Shown here: positions 20,600 through 32,315 of the stretch, one piece after another | Layout: every line of letters starts with the position of its first letter | Numbering within the stretch: the first letter of the stretch is position 1 | Assembly: GCF_000346465.2 (NCBI RefSeq) | Contig: NC_034011.1 | Span: 6,395,714-6,459,713, forward strand | Reading direction: 5' to 3' | Length of the DNA stretch: 64,000 nucleotides | Source of the DNA: Prunus persica | Lineage: Eukaryota > Streptophyta > Magnoliopsida > Rosales > Rosaceae | Notes under the pieces: generated by a model | Seen by the model: only the letters and a program-made list of their open reading frames with translations | Told to the model about the DNA's origin: nothing | Databases searched by the model: none | Position numbers and translations under genes: made by a program

Positions 20600-22740
20600 T
20601 TAATTTGAAATTCACCGGTTCTACCTATTCATTGTATTTGTGTATAAATGTGTTACTAACGAAATTTTCTTTGCAGAAGACATCCAGTTTACTCCATACC
20701 TAGTGATGCGATATCTACTTGTTTTTCTTATCAGTAAGCACTTAATATGCCTGAGAAGCAAGACTATCTCTGATCATCCATTCAGGAAGCAAGACTATCT
20801 CTGATCATGTTTCTGCAAGATCAGGGAATTGTAAAGGCGGCCTTATGCTCTAATCTCCTGAGGTCCTTCTAGACTAGGAGATATGAGAGCTTATTGTCTG
20901 CTCCCACCAGCTTCCTTCCCTGATTGCTTACCTTCTCTTGCAATCAATATCACATTATTTTTGCATTTTTTCTCTTTTTATAACTCTCTGTTCATAAGAG
21001 ATTTTATTTCTTTAGAATGAACATCTGAAGAATGAATCCATGAAGTAATCCTAACTATGAGGGTTATTTGTTTTGACAGAGGCAAAAGAGTTGTGATTTT
21101 TGCTCTTGCAGGATATAACTAGATCATCAAGCGCTACATTATATTTACTGGGCTGATATGAGCTTGAATGATACTTGAGAAAAGTTTCTCCCACCTAAGG
21201 ATGTAAGCAATACTTGTGTTATTTTATGCTTATATACCTATTTGATATTTTATCTTGAAAGGTAACCAAATGGGGAGATAAGTCCGTTCCAAAAGAATGA
21301 CTTGTATGTATCCATGAATTATTAATGCAAATTTTACAGATTGCAAGTTGGATACATTGATAATACACTGCACAGATTAAAAGTCCCATAAGAACATAAC
21401 ATGGGTATAGCAGTGATCAATATGATGCACGCCTGTTGCGTAGCAAATGATGTGGATTGAAGTCCCAAATGGACAATCCTTTGACATGTCAATATTGATA
21501 TTATGCACGCCTAATGCGTAGCAAATTATATGGGTTAAAGTCCCATAATATGGGTTAAAGTCCCAGAAATTAATTGACATGTATGTATTAATCTGTGGCA
21601 TGCCTGCAGCATGACAGATATATGGGTTCTCAATGTTCCAACTCCCTAAGTAGAGATTATCCACGCCCTACTACTAAATAACGCTCCAATGGAGGTTATA
21701 ATCCATATTCTCACATAATAAAAGCCCCATGAAGTGGCTTGGGTACCCAAAGGCAAATAAATGCTTATAATTCATGCATGCGCATGCACATGAGAATGGT
21801 GGGATCATGAATTGATGAATGACAATTTTTGGTTTTGGAGTAGCTACTCAAATCATCAATGGGCTGTGTTGATTGGAACCACGTTCAATTATTAAATGTC
21901 GACAATATCATTGGCCAAAATGGAATGAGGCAATTCCATTATAGATGAGAATGAACGTGAAAGAACAAACCCACAGTACGAACCCTAAAAGATGTTAATA
22001 TTAAAAGTTATACTTGGGTGTTCGGAATAAAAAGGGAATATACCTACTTTGTATGACACAATGTTTTTGACATAAACAAGGGATGTTGGGTTTTCTCCAT
22101 ATTTATAGATTCAATTGTGCCCCTTTATTGCACATTTACGGAGACCAACATGTTATCTTTAAGGGTTATTAAATGCACAGAGCATATCACCTGAAGTGAT
22201 TCCCTAAAGATGTATAAATAGCTGGGTTAAAGCTATATAATGTGTCATAGAGTTTAATCCCTTTAAACAAAATCCTTGAAAGGATTGAAATTGCATGAAG
22301 CAAGTCTGTGGACATGTGCCTGACGCACGAAATCTGTACTCAATATTAATGTACATAAATTGCCTCAGTGAGTATATTGATTATAATGTGTTTGCAACAC
22401 ATTAAAGCTTCTTAAGAATTCCAGAAATATTTGTCTCGACTTAAAGATCGAGCATTATGCCAACGAGATACTTGCTTGTACTAAGAAAGTATTGAAGCAT
22501 TTTTATGAGGATTATCCGTTGGGCACTTTAAGGATTTTCCGGAAGTATGTTGGACCGGACATCATATTTTCCAGATAAGGCTCAACTCCATCACCATCAT
22601 TTTGGGATGATGTGAGGTATATTTGATGCTATTTCCGCATAACACCATGTATGGGCATATTCTTTCAAGTGAACTTATAAATAGCCCAAGCGTTATTAGA
22701 TATGCGTACTCTGAAAATTTCTATGATTTACATAGAGATA
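20600..22740. other. Interior of the LTR element, no coding found
   Basis: AT-rich sequence with short repeated phrases (for example gggttaaagtcccat at about 21530 and 21548, gcacgcctaatgcgtagcaaat-like text near 21426 and 21496). No ORF longer than about 95 codons and no retroviral motif is seen. Confidence 0.55.
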
Positions 22741-22743
22741 GCT

Positions 22744-22920
22744 CACTGAAAATATATTTACTATATGAATTGTTGGTGGCTACATCATCCACTCACTCCG
22801 AAAGATTCTCAATCCAAAAGATAGTCATGATTCACTGGAAATATATTTACTATATGAATTGTTGGTGGCTACATCATCCACTCACTCCGAAAGATTCTCA
22901 ATCCAAAAGATAGTCATGAA
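22744..22920. repeat. 89-bp tandem duplication
   Basis: The block starting cactgaaaatatatttacta at 22744 is repeated from 22833 with one substitution near the start. It lies in the 3' part of the LTR element. Confidence 0.85.
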
Positions 22921-23077
22921 GACATCAGGGGGAGATATTAATCAGGGGGAGCATCCAGAAGTATGCTATACAGATTGTTGTACTCTTCTTTCCATCAGTT
23001 CTCTACCTTACTAGGTTTTCTCCAAGCAAGTCTTTAATGATACAACCGACATATCATTAGTGGTCTCCAAGGGGGAG

Positions 23078-23535
23078 TGTTGTAAAAGAATAAACATGTG
23101 GAGCCCACTAACTATTCATTACTGTTCATTACTGTTCATTTGGCGGCTTGATAGAGTTTTCATTACTGTTCATAACTGTTCATTTGGCGGCTTTGATAGA
23201 GTTTGTCTGTCACGGGTGAACAGTGATGAATAGTGATTATTTCAGCCTATAAATAAGAAGAGAAACGGAAAGAAGAAGAGAAGAAAAAAGGAGAAATGAA
23301 GAGAAGGAAGAAAGAGGAAAGAGAGAGCAGAGAGAAATTCTCCTAGAGAGAAAATTCAGTGAGCCACATATATTGTAAACACTAAACTTGTAGCCCTATT
23401 ATTTTACATAGTGGAAAAGTTACTGCTGCTGCTCTCCGAGGACGTAGGCATAGCCGAACCTCGTTAAATGCTGTGTCTCATCTACTTTACGTGCAGCTCT
23501 GAATTATCACACATATCCCAGGTTATTTTATAACA
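23078..23535 (+). mobile_element. 3' LTR of the coding-poor element
   Basis: Same length as the 5' LTR (458 bp), preceded by a polypurine tract at 23068-23077. Relative to the 5' LTR it has an extra cataactgtt-type copy near 23170 and lacks one gatgaatagt copy near 23225. Confidence 0.9.
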
Positions 23536-24109
23536 TCAACTTGAATATTGCCACTTTTTTGTTGAGTGTGTGTCTCTTTTGGGGAGATTGGAGTCCCTTG
23601 AAGTACTCATCATTGAAAATTGGTGGAGTGTGAAAAAGGTAGGAGTTGAGTTTTTGGGAATAGATGGAACAATAGAAACGCAAACATCCTCATCACCACT
23701 TATTTTATTCCCAAGTTTGAAAACACTTGAATTCAACGTGTTGCCGAAGTGGGAAGAGTGGGAAGGAATGACAGGATGGAGTGAAGAAGAGGATTCTCAT
23801 AAGACAATTACAATAATGCCCTACCTTTCTTCCTTACTAATTTTTGATTGCGGAGTACTTATAACGCTGCCCAACTTCTTACGAAATACACCACTGAAGG
23901 AGTTGGTCATCGATGGTAACTACTTATTGTACTCTTCAGCACCAGTTGCACAAGGTTGCCGAAAAGGCAAAGGAGAGTGGCCCAAGATTTCTCACATCCC
24001 AAACATCGAAGTTCATAAAGAATTTGTACAAAAAGACGGAGTTTACCAAATTGATGATGATGAGATGCCAAGTGCCGCTTTCACCTCTTGTTCTGGTAAT
24101 GTCTATTAA
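23536..24109 (+). pseudogene. CC-NBS-LRR resistance gene copy 2, C-terminal LRRs
   Basis: The NLR frame resumes after the LTR element and one target duplication: LEYCHFFVECVSLLGRLESL, then VLIIENWWSVKKVGVEFLGI, LFPSLKTLEFNVLPKWEEWE and LPNFLRNTPLKELVIDG. These are typical of the C-terminal repeats of RGA/R1-like CNL proteins. The stop is at 24107-24109. Removing the insertion and one TCAAC joins the two halves in frame, so the gene reached here before the insertion. Confidence 0.88.
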
Positions 24110-24760
24110 GATTTCATTTTGTTAATGTCTATCTATATTATTCATTTATCATCACAAATTTTCTTCTTTTCTTTATGTTTGTTTTTTCTTTGGGAAAATT
24201 CCATGTCTATTTATTTAAATACCAAACTGATGATGGTGGGGAATATAAAGTGGTTGGATAATGTTTTTATTTTTATTTTTATATTTTGCAAATATTTTTT
24301 AAAAGGATATATAAAAAAATTTAATGGTTTGAAATTCATTGGGTTATGTAGGTATTAAAACATTTCTCTAAAATTGTCTTGGGCTATAAATCCTCTATGT
24401 ACCGACACCCCCATTTTCAAATTTCAGGTATTTATTACACTGCTTATACGATGAATGTTGTGTAGAAATTATATCTATTTTATCTACACTAACGGAAGCG
24501 GAAGAAGGTTTTGATTTTCTTATGTTAGTAGTTGAAGGTATTTTCTGGCATGCAAAGAGGGAAGTCCTATTTGAATTCACACTTTGTAGATAACTTGTCA
24601 TGCGAGTACGTTGTACAGTAGGGAAAATAATTATAATATCTGATATGTAAACATATAGAGATAATTGTTATATTTACAGAATTCTGAAAATAAAACTTCA
24701 TTATAAATTCGAAATAAATACAAGTAAATAATGATAAGGAAAATTAAGAATACTTTACAG
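24110..24760. other. 3' flank of the NLR, nothing recognised
   Basis: AT-rich DNA with short T-runs. No gene, RNA or repeat boundary could be supported. Confidence 0.4.
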
Positions 24761-25250
24761 ATGATCGAGTCTAGAACTTGATTCTATCTCCTTAAGACGA
24801 AATTGCGTCCTTATATATGCTTTTAGGATTTGTTTGACAAACGTCTCCCAATATACAACGATCTACTTCTTGTTGAAGTAGCACTACAGTCCCCAAGAAA
24901 AGCGAACTCAAACTTGTGTATGAATTCTCGCTTACTAACTCACTATATGTCTAAAAATATAATGCTATGAATGCTCTAAAAACTACTATTGTTGGATGAA
25001 AATTGGATGAATGAAATGTTGTAGGACCTTCTCTATTTATAGGCAGCAAGGCCTCTGTTCAGAAAAGATGTGATTGAAAAATATCAACAAATGTGTCTTT
25101 TCATGTTGCATTCATAAACCAAGAAGTGCAATGTTTCAAACAATGCAACTTAAGTCAAGAAGTGCAATGTTTCAATTTCTATGAAATAATGCAACTTAAG
25201 CCCAGAAATGTAATGTTTCAATTTCTATGAAACAATGCAAGTAGGAGGTG
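24760..25250 (-). mobile_element. Probable LTR fragment with promoter and U3 repeats
   Basis: On the minus strand, three to four imperfect repeats of about 45 bp containing 'aaacattgcacttcttg' (25105-25245) precede a TATA box CTATAAATAGAG (25039-25050), followed by sequence ending in gacgcaatttcgtcttaagg (24795-24815). Tandem U3-like repeats, a strong TATA box and this downstream region resemble a plant Copia LTR. Exact ends and target duplications were not identified. Confidence 0.4.
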
Positions 25251-25251
25251 C

Positions 25252-25414
25252 TCTTTTTCCTTTGGCGGATTTTCCTCCTTTTTTGGGGGTTTTTTATGCT
25301 AAAGGTTTTTTATAGAGGCCCAAACTTGCACATCCTTTTGTTTTCTTCTCAGTGTATTATGCTATCTGGTTATTGAATGAAATTCCTTTTCATCAAAAAA
25401 AAAAAAAAAAAAAA
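25252..25414 (+). mobile_element. Retroposon 3' end with poly(A)
   Basis: The sequence ends gaatgaaattccttttcatc followed by 20 A's (25395-25414), a form typical of 5'-truncated LINE or processed-transcript insertions. The 5' boundary and target duplication were not found. Confidence 0.5.
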
Positions 25415-25774
25415 CATAACTATTCCCAATTAATATATACCAATTCATAAAAAATCACACTTAAAGTCACGAATTCCACAATTTAATTCCTATTCAGTTA
25501 TTAAAATATTAAATATAAATATTATAATTTTCTAACACAAATTGCAAGTTCTACATCTTCTTGTGGTGTTAAAGCAAATGCTCTTCGAGAGTTGACACAT
25601 AAGACAGCTACAATTAGCTTCTCTTTCAAGGCACGTTGCTCAGCAGCACAACCAACTTTTATTGATTTATGCATGTTGCTTTAAAATACTATTTAATCAC
25701 CAGTAAAATAATCAACGCCTGTACTATTTAATGAGGCATATTTTACAGAAGCACGTTGTATAAAAGGAAAATGC

Positions 25775-25903
25775 TAGATTTATCATATTTTTATACCATA
25801 TTTTATATTATTTTTTTAATAGAGGTGAGCTCCATTGTATTGGTGGGTTCTACCTTCATTAGAGAGGTAATACACAGTATGATATAAAAATATGATAAAT
25901 CTA
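25775..25903. mobile_element. Short palindromic MITE
   Basis: A 129-bp sequence with inverted repeats of about 27 bp, TAGATTTATCATATTTTTATA at the left and its near reverse complement at 25877-25903. No ORF. The target duplication is unclear, so the superfamily is not assigned. Confidence 0.55.
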
Positions 25904-26069
25904 ATATTACCCTATATAAAATTGTATATTTTTTGTATTATTCACAACAAGTAAATATAAACAAAGAACACTTTTTTTTTTTTTAGCATGAATATTTTTT
26001 TTCGTCTTCCAAAGAGGCGAGCTACGATTTTGGACCATCCTATTCGGATCAGCCATTATATTTCTCTTG

Positions 26070-26411
26070 TGTTATAAAGAAGTGAAGCCCACATAGATAA
26101 AGTTATAGGGCATTAGTCAAAAGATAGAGATATAGCTAGAGGGTATTAGTCAAAAGATGGGATAATGATGTTGGGGAGAAATCATTATGTCTCCCTTAAA
26201 GGCAATTTGCTTTGTCTATAAATAGACATTATATTTGCTTGTAAACATACGGAAGAGAGAAAGAGAAAGAGTGAGAGTCAGAGATAAGAGAAAGAGTGGA
26301 GTCTATCTGAGGAGAAATTCTGTCAGTGTAAACACCACAAAGAGAAATATAATTCCACTCCCAATATTACAGTGGTACTTCTCATCCTTTGATTATTCTA
26401 GTTTTATAACA
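26070..26411 (+). mobile_element. 5' LTR of Copia family B
   Basis: TATA box CTATAAATAG at 26218-26227, then a purine-rich gagagaaagagaaag tract. Near-identical partner at 32316. Confidence 0.9.
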
Positions 26412-27337
26412 CGTTATCAGCACGAAAGTCTCTCCTTTTTATTTCTGAATTTTTCCCAACTCAACACTATGTGGTTATTTCTCTGTCTCCTCTCTGTCAT
26501 ATGTCTACTCTCACTTTACTACTACGACGACATGCAAACTTTCTTTTTTGTGTTCTCACAATTTCTATGTTGTTTCATCCATGCTTGTTTAATTTACTTC
26601 TTTGTAACGTAATTTGGAATGACGTGGTTTTTATACCCAGTCTTGTTATTTTATGGTGGTGTAATTTTTTTTTTTTTATCCATCGCGTTGTAACACAAAT
26701 TATTATAATAAAATGATGGTGTGATCTTAAAACCCATCTATTATATCTTGAATAGTGGCGCAGTTATATTGCCCACAATATATGATATATTATGCACTTC
26801 ATATACATTAGGTGGAGGTTTTTATCCCCACATTTATTTTATTTATGGTATGGAGCAGAATTATTGCTCATACAACAGTATGTATTTAAAAGGGTGGCAC
26901 GAGTTTATTGTCCATGCCTTTACTTTTGTTTAAAAGTATGGAGCAGAATTAGTGCCCATACAAGCACATTTACTCTTACTTAAAGTATGATGTGGAATTA
27001 ACCCTCATACTTTATGAATTTACTTTACTGCACATTTACTTTTATTAAAAGTATGATGTGGAATTAACCCTCATACTTTATGAATTTACTTTACCGCATA
27101 TTTACTTTTATTTAAAGTATGGTGCGGAATTAACGTCCATACAGCAAGCAATTTACTTTATGAATTTACTTTACCGCACATTTAATTTTATTTAAGGTAT
27201 GGTGCGGGTTTATCGTCCATACCAGCAAATTCATAGCACTTTATTTTTATCATCAATTAATATACCTGAATAATGAGGGCCTGAAATTCCTATTAATAAG
27301 TGGCTTAATGTCCCAGATCTCGAGCCTAAAGTTTCGG
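26412..27337 (+). other. Copia leader with tandem 'constant phrase' repeats
   Basis: Untranslated leader between PBS and gag. From about 26880 the phrases 'tttacttttatttaaaagtatgg', 'tgcggaattaacgtccatac' and 'tttaccgcacattta' repeat at 55-70 bp spacing, at least five times. The same phrase array occurs at 17940-18200 in the coding-poor element, tying the two families together. Confidence 0.7.
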
Positions 27338-28396
27338 ATGGCAAATTTGGCAAAACTAGAGTTTGCTGCCTTGGACCTTTCCGGGGACAACTATTTATCA
27401 TGGGTCCTGGATGCCAAAATTCATCTACGAGCCAACGGCCTCGGACAAACAATTGTAGATGAGAATGATGCTTCGCCTGAAGAGAATGCGAAGGCCATGA
27501 TCTTTCTTCGCCGCCACATCCATGAAGCGCTGAAGAGCGAATATGTGATGGTTGATGAACCGATGGTTCTATGGAAAGCTCTAGGTGAAAGATACGATCA
27601 CCAGAGGATGGTGACTCTCCCAAGAGCTAGATACGAATGGACTCACTTGAGATTTCAAGATTTCAAGTCAGTGTCCGAATATAACTCTGCTATGCACAGA
27701 ATTACCTCATTGATGAGGCTATGTGGGGAAAATATATCTGAGGAGGATATGCTCGAAAAAAACTCTGAGCACTTTTCATGCTTCAAATGTCCTCCATCAG
27801 CAGCAATACAGACATAGCGATTTCAAGAAGTACTCGAAACTTGTATCTTGCCTCTTGTTAGCTGAGCAGAATAATGAGCTCTTATTAAAGAATCACCAAT
27901 CTCGCCCAACAGGCTCAGCACCACTTCCTGAAATAAATGCTGCATCTCAGGAAGTGAATGCCACTTCATCTCGTGGTAGTATCCACAAACGTGGCAAGGA
28001 GGCAAGCGTGGCCGCTGGCAAGGAAGCAGAAGAGATCGTGGTGCTCGTTCAGAGGGTTTAGGTCCAAGGAGCGGTCCATCCACGAATGGCAAAAATACAT
28101 CTCGTAATAAGGGAAAGGCACAGATGAGCCATGTGCCTAGAAATGTTGAAAGCACTTGTCACAGATGTGGTGCAAAGGGACATTGGGTACGCGCATGTCG
28201 TACGCCCAAGCATTTGGCGGATCTCTATCAAGCTTCACTTAAGAACAGGAAAGGGGAGATAAATTACATTGATCATGCTCCACCAGCCACAGATGGCTCA
28301 TCAGAAATATCGCGTCAGCTAAACAAGACGCATCTGGATGTTTCTAACTTTGTTACTGAAAGAGGGAATGAAGCTTCTGAGTTTGAATTAGATTAA
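27338..28396 (+). pseudogene. Copia gag (UBN2 type) with zinc knuckle
   Basis: Gag capsid-like region: MANLAKLEFAALDLSGDNYL, VLDAKIHLRANGL, YDHQRMVTLPRARYEW, SVSEYNSAMHRITSLMRLCG. A one-base gain in an A-run near 27757-27763 shifts the frame; the correct continuation (TFHASNVLHQQQYR) is in the next frame. The zinc knuckle CHRCGAKGHWVRAC is at about 28158-28199 in a third segment, ending at a stop at 28394. Gag packages RNA into virus-like particles; this copy is broken. Confidence 0.85.
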
Positions 28397-28504
28397 ATTC
28401 CTTAATGTACTATTTGTATTAGCTGAAGTGTTGTTTAATTTTTCATTTCAATCCAATAAAAGTGGTAATGTTTTCTTCTTTATTGATTCAACTTATTTGA
28501 AGGC

Positions 28505-29099
28505 ATGGATGTAAATTATGGATGCCCTCAAAACAAAGGCTATGGCAAAGATATTTGTCTCGTAGACAGCGCGGCTACTCATACGATCCTTCAAGATCGG
28601 AAGTATTTCTCAAAATTAATGCTTACAAAAGCAAAGGTAACAACCATATCAGGTCCTGCAGATCTGATTGAAGGCTCAGAAATACCCAAATTATGCTACC
28701 AAATGGAACAATACTGTCCATCCAGATGCTTTGTATTCATCTAACTTCAGAAGGAATCTATTGAGTTTCAAAGATATATGTTTGAATGGCTACCATGTTG
28801 AAACAAAGAAAAAGGAAAACATGGAATATCTTTGCATTACCTCCAGTGATACCCAAAAGCGTATACTGGAGAGGCTTTGTACGCTCTCATCAGGGTTGTA
28901 TTATACAACCATACGGACAATTGAGGCACATAGTGTCATGGACCAAGAGTCCATTGACTCAAATGCTTTTAAGCTTTGGCATGACAGGTTGGGTCATCCT
29001 GGATCCACCATGATGCGCAGAATCATCACCAACTCTAAAGGACATCCCTTGTTGACTAAACACATTATGTTATCAAGTGACATCTTTTGCCAAGCTTGA
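28505..29099 (+). pseudogene. Copia protease and GAG-pre-integrase region
   Basis: Protease active site is seen as ICLVDSAATHTILQDRKYF, where the usual DSGA is DSAA. A frameshift near 28700 leads to SNFRRNLLSFKDICLNGYHV and the pre-integrase zinc-binding region KLWHDRLGHPGSTMMRRII with its His residues. A TGA at 29098-29100 replaces the last Cys-like codon after CQA. Confidence 0.8.
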
Positions 29100-29100
29100 T

Positions 29101-30221
29101 CACAAGGGAAGTTGGTGATCAGAACATCACAACCAAAGGTTGATGTTGAGTCTCCATCATTTTTGCAGAGAATTCAAGGGGACATTTGTGGACCTATTCA
29201 TCCCCCATGTGGACCATTTCGGTTCTTTATGGTCTTGGTAGACGCATCTACCCGATGGTCACATGTTTGTCTTTTGTCTACTCGGAATATGGCATTTACT
29301 AGACTTTTGGCTCAGATAATTAAATTACAAGCCCAATTCCCAGATTATCCCATTAAGTCAATCAGACTCGATAATGCTGGTGAATTTACATCTCAAACTT
29401 TTGTTGACTACTGCATGTCACTAGGCATTGACATTGAACACCCTGTTCCCCGTGTGCATACTCAAAATGGCTTGGCAGAAGCTTTAATTAAGCGCCTTCA
29501 GTTGATAGCATGCACTTTGCTAATGAAAACAAAGTTGCCAGTTTCTGCTTGGGGATATGCCATTTTACATGCAGCATCACTTGTGCGATTGAGGCCTGTC
29601 GCCAACAATCAATATTCTCCAATACAACTCGTATTGGGGAATCAACCAAACATTTCACATTTAAGAATTTTTGGGTGTGCGGTATATGTGCCCATTGCAC
29701 CACCGCAACGTACTAAGATGGGCCATCAACACAGATTGGGAATTTATGTTGGTTTTTATTCACCATCTATCATCAGATATCTGAAACCCCTGATGGGTGA
29801 TATTTTTACCGCACGGTTTGTGGATTGTCATTTTGATGAGACAATTTTCCCATCATTAGGTGGAGAAAAATCTGTGTCTAAAGAACAAGGCAAACTCATT
29901 CCTGAAGAACGACATGAATTATCATGGAATGTATCCACATTGTCTCATCTCGATCTTCATACTGCTCAATGCGAAGACAAAGTGAGAAGGATCTTTCACC
30001 TCCAAAGTATTGCAAATCAAATGCCAGATGCATTTAATGATGCAGCAAAGGTGACAAAATCTCATATCCCAGCTGCAAATGCACCCGCACGAATTGATGT
30101 CCATAATAGACAAGGCAATGTGCCAGCAAATGGTTCCTTTGTTGCACGCCTGAAGCATGGCAGACCACTAGGCTCAAAGGATTCAGTTCCTCGAAAGAGG
30201 AAGTTGATGGACAATTCATAA
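29101..30221 (+). pseudogene. Copia integrase
   Basis: Integrase core with D (IQGDICGPIH), D (IRLDNAGEFTSQ) and E (HTQNGLAEALIKRL), the DDE triad that joins cDNA to host DNA. The next region HLRIFGCAVYVPIAP and GIYVGFYSPSIIRYL is the usual Copia integrase C-terminal part. The frame is open from 29101 to 30219 and ends at TAA before the RT region, where a frameshift must lie. Confidence 0.88.
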
Positions 30222-32133
30222 TTCAAATGCCCCTAAAGAGGGACAGGTACTTCCTGAAAAGGAAAACGTCATTGGTGAGACAAGTGCCCCTGGAGTGGTA
30301 ACTGTACCTGAAAGTCAAGAAATCTCCATAAATTATGTGTCCACTGATGAATTATGGAGTAGAAATGAGATGATCATCGATGATATATTTGCATTCTCAG
30401 TGGCTGCTGAGATCATAAAAGATGATGATATTGAGCCGTGCTCTATTAATGAATGTACACAGAGGCAAGATTAGCCTAAGTGGAAAGATGCAATCCAGGC
30501 AGAATTAAATTCTTTGAAAAAAAGGAGTGTTTTTGGACATATTGTTCCAACTCCACCCAATGTGAACCCTGTAGGTTACAAATGGGTATTTACAAGAAAG
30601 CACAATGAGAAAAATGAGATCTCAAGGTATAAAGCGCGACTCGTTGCGCAAGGTTTTTCATAAAGGCCTGGAATTGATTATGTGGAAACGTACTCTCCAG
30701 TAATGGACACAATTACATTCCGTTACTTAATAAGTTTGGCGGTTTCAGAAAAACTTGAAATGAGACTCATGGATGTCATTACTGCATATCTGTATGGAGA
30801 ATTGGATACAGATATATACATGAAAGTTCCAGAAGGATTCAAGCTGCCTAAAGTAGCCAGAAATAAACCACGGGGCATGTTCTCAGTTAAATTGAGACGA
30901 TCATTATATGGGCTAAAACAATCTGGACGAATGTGGTACAATCGTCTCAGTAAGTATTTACTGAAGGAAGGATACACAAATGATCCTATTTGCCCATGTG
31001 TGTTTATTAAGAAATCAGAGTCTGGATTTGCGATAGTGGCAGTATATGTCGACGACATGAATCTGATTGGAACTTCTGAAGAGCTTCAAAAGACTGCTAA
31101 TTATCTCAAACGTGAGTTTGAGATGAAAGACCTTGGAAAGACAAAATATTGTCTTGGCTTGCAAATTGAGCATAGTGCTAATGGAATTTTGGTGCATCAT
31201 TCAACTTATACTGAAAAAGTATTGAAACGGTTTGGCATGGATAAAGCTCATCCACTTAGCACTCCAATGGTCGTTCGGTCGCTTGACACTAAGAAAGACC
31301 CATATCGCCCAAAAGAGGATGATGAAATGGTCCTTGGTCCAGAAGTACCATATCTTAGTGCAATATGTGCTTTTTTGTACCTGGCACAATGTACCAGACC
31401 AGACATATCATTTTCAGTAAATCTGTTAGCAAGGTACAGTTCTGCTCCAACATGGCGACATTGGACCGGCATCAAACATGTTCTACGATACCTTCGTGGG
31501 ACAACAGACATGGGCTTATTCTATTCCAATGAATCGACCAACGCCCAGAGTATTGTTGGTTATGCTGATGCAGGATATCTCTCTGATCCACATCAAGGAC
31601 GATCACAGACTGGGTATGTATTTACATGCGGAGGAACTGCAATCTCATGGCGCTCAACGAAACAAACATTAGTGGCCACATCTTCCAAACACTCAGAAAT
31701 ACTTGCCCTCCATGAAGCCAGTCGTGAATGCGTTTGGTTAAGGTCGGTGATCCATCACATCCGAAGCACATGTGCCCTACCCTCAGCAACAGACACTCCA
31801 ACAATCCTGAATGAGGACAATGCAGCTTGTATTGCTCAAATCACAGGAGGGTATATCAAGGGTGACAGGACTAAGCACATATCACCAAAGTTTTTCTATA
31901 CACATGAGCTCCAGAAGAGTCAAGAAATCAAAGTCAGACAAATCCGCTCAAGCGATAACCTGGCAGATCTCTTCACTAAATCATTACCGAAATGTACACC
32001 AAAAGTTAGTGCATGGCATCGGATTACGACAACTCTACAAGAAATCAAGTTGGAGCATGCAAAATCAGGGGGAGCATTCAAGAGTCCTCTAACACAGGAC
32101 ATATGCGCGTTGTACTCTTTTTCCTTCGACTAG
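30222..32133 (+). pseudogene. Copia reverse transcriptase and RNase H
   Basis: RT begins PKWKDAIQAELNSL, preceded by a TAG at 30472-30474 where Trp is normal, and a TAA at 30661-30663 where Gln is normal (GFS-stop-RPGIDY). Both fit single transitions. From 30664 the frame is open to 32133: RT catalytic VAVYVDDMNLIG, SLYGLKQSGRMW, then RNase H YADAGYLSDPHQGRSQTGYV (usual DADW is DAGY) and SSKHSEILALHEA. The polypurine tract is 180 bp downstream. Confidence 0.9.
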
Positions 32134-32315
32134 GATTTTTTTCCCACCGGATTTTTCCTAGCAAGGTTTTAATGAGGCAACATGAGCGCATTACCCTTAT
32201 GTCCCAAATAAAGTTGTACTCTTTTTCCTTCGCTTAGGTTTTTTCCTATTGGGTTTTTCCAAGCAAGGTTTTAATGAGGCAACCAATCTAGGGACATGTG
32301 GTCTTCAAGGGGGAG

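Larger units (their letters stand above)
17234..23535 (+). mobile_element. Full-length young LTR element lacking gag-pol
   Basis: Two 458-bp LTRs (17234-17691, 23078-23535) are flanked by a perfect 5-bp target duplication TCAAC (17229-17233, 23536-23540) inside the NLR. The LTRs differ by about one substitution and two reciprocal 10-bp tandem-copy indels, so the insertion is recent. A PBS-like site cgttatcagcacgag follows the 5' LTR and a polypurine tract caagggggag precedes the 3' LTR. The 5.4-kb interior has no protease, integrase, RT or RNase H motif. Its leader (17940-18200) and tail match the architecture of the Copia element at 26070, so it is probably a non-autonomous partner of that family. 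It carries one antisense ORF. Confidence 0.9.

Noticed and set aside
26235..26983. ORFs at the 5' end of the Copia element
   Set aside because: They overlap the LTR and leader, are hydrophobic by chance from T-rich DNA, and do not match gag.
31201..31804. Minus-strand ORFs within the RT/RNase H region
   Set aside because: Shadows of the long plus-strand Copia pol frame.
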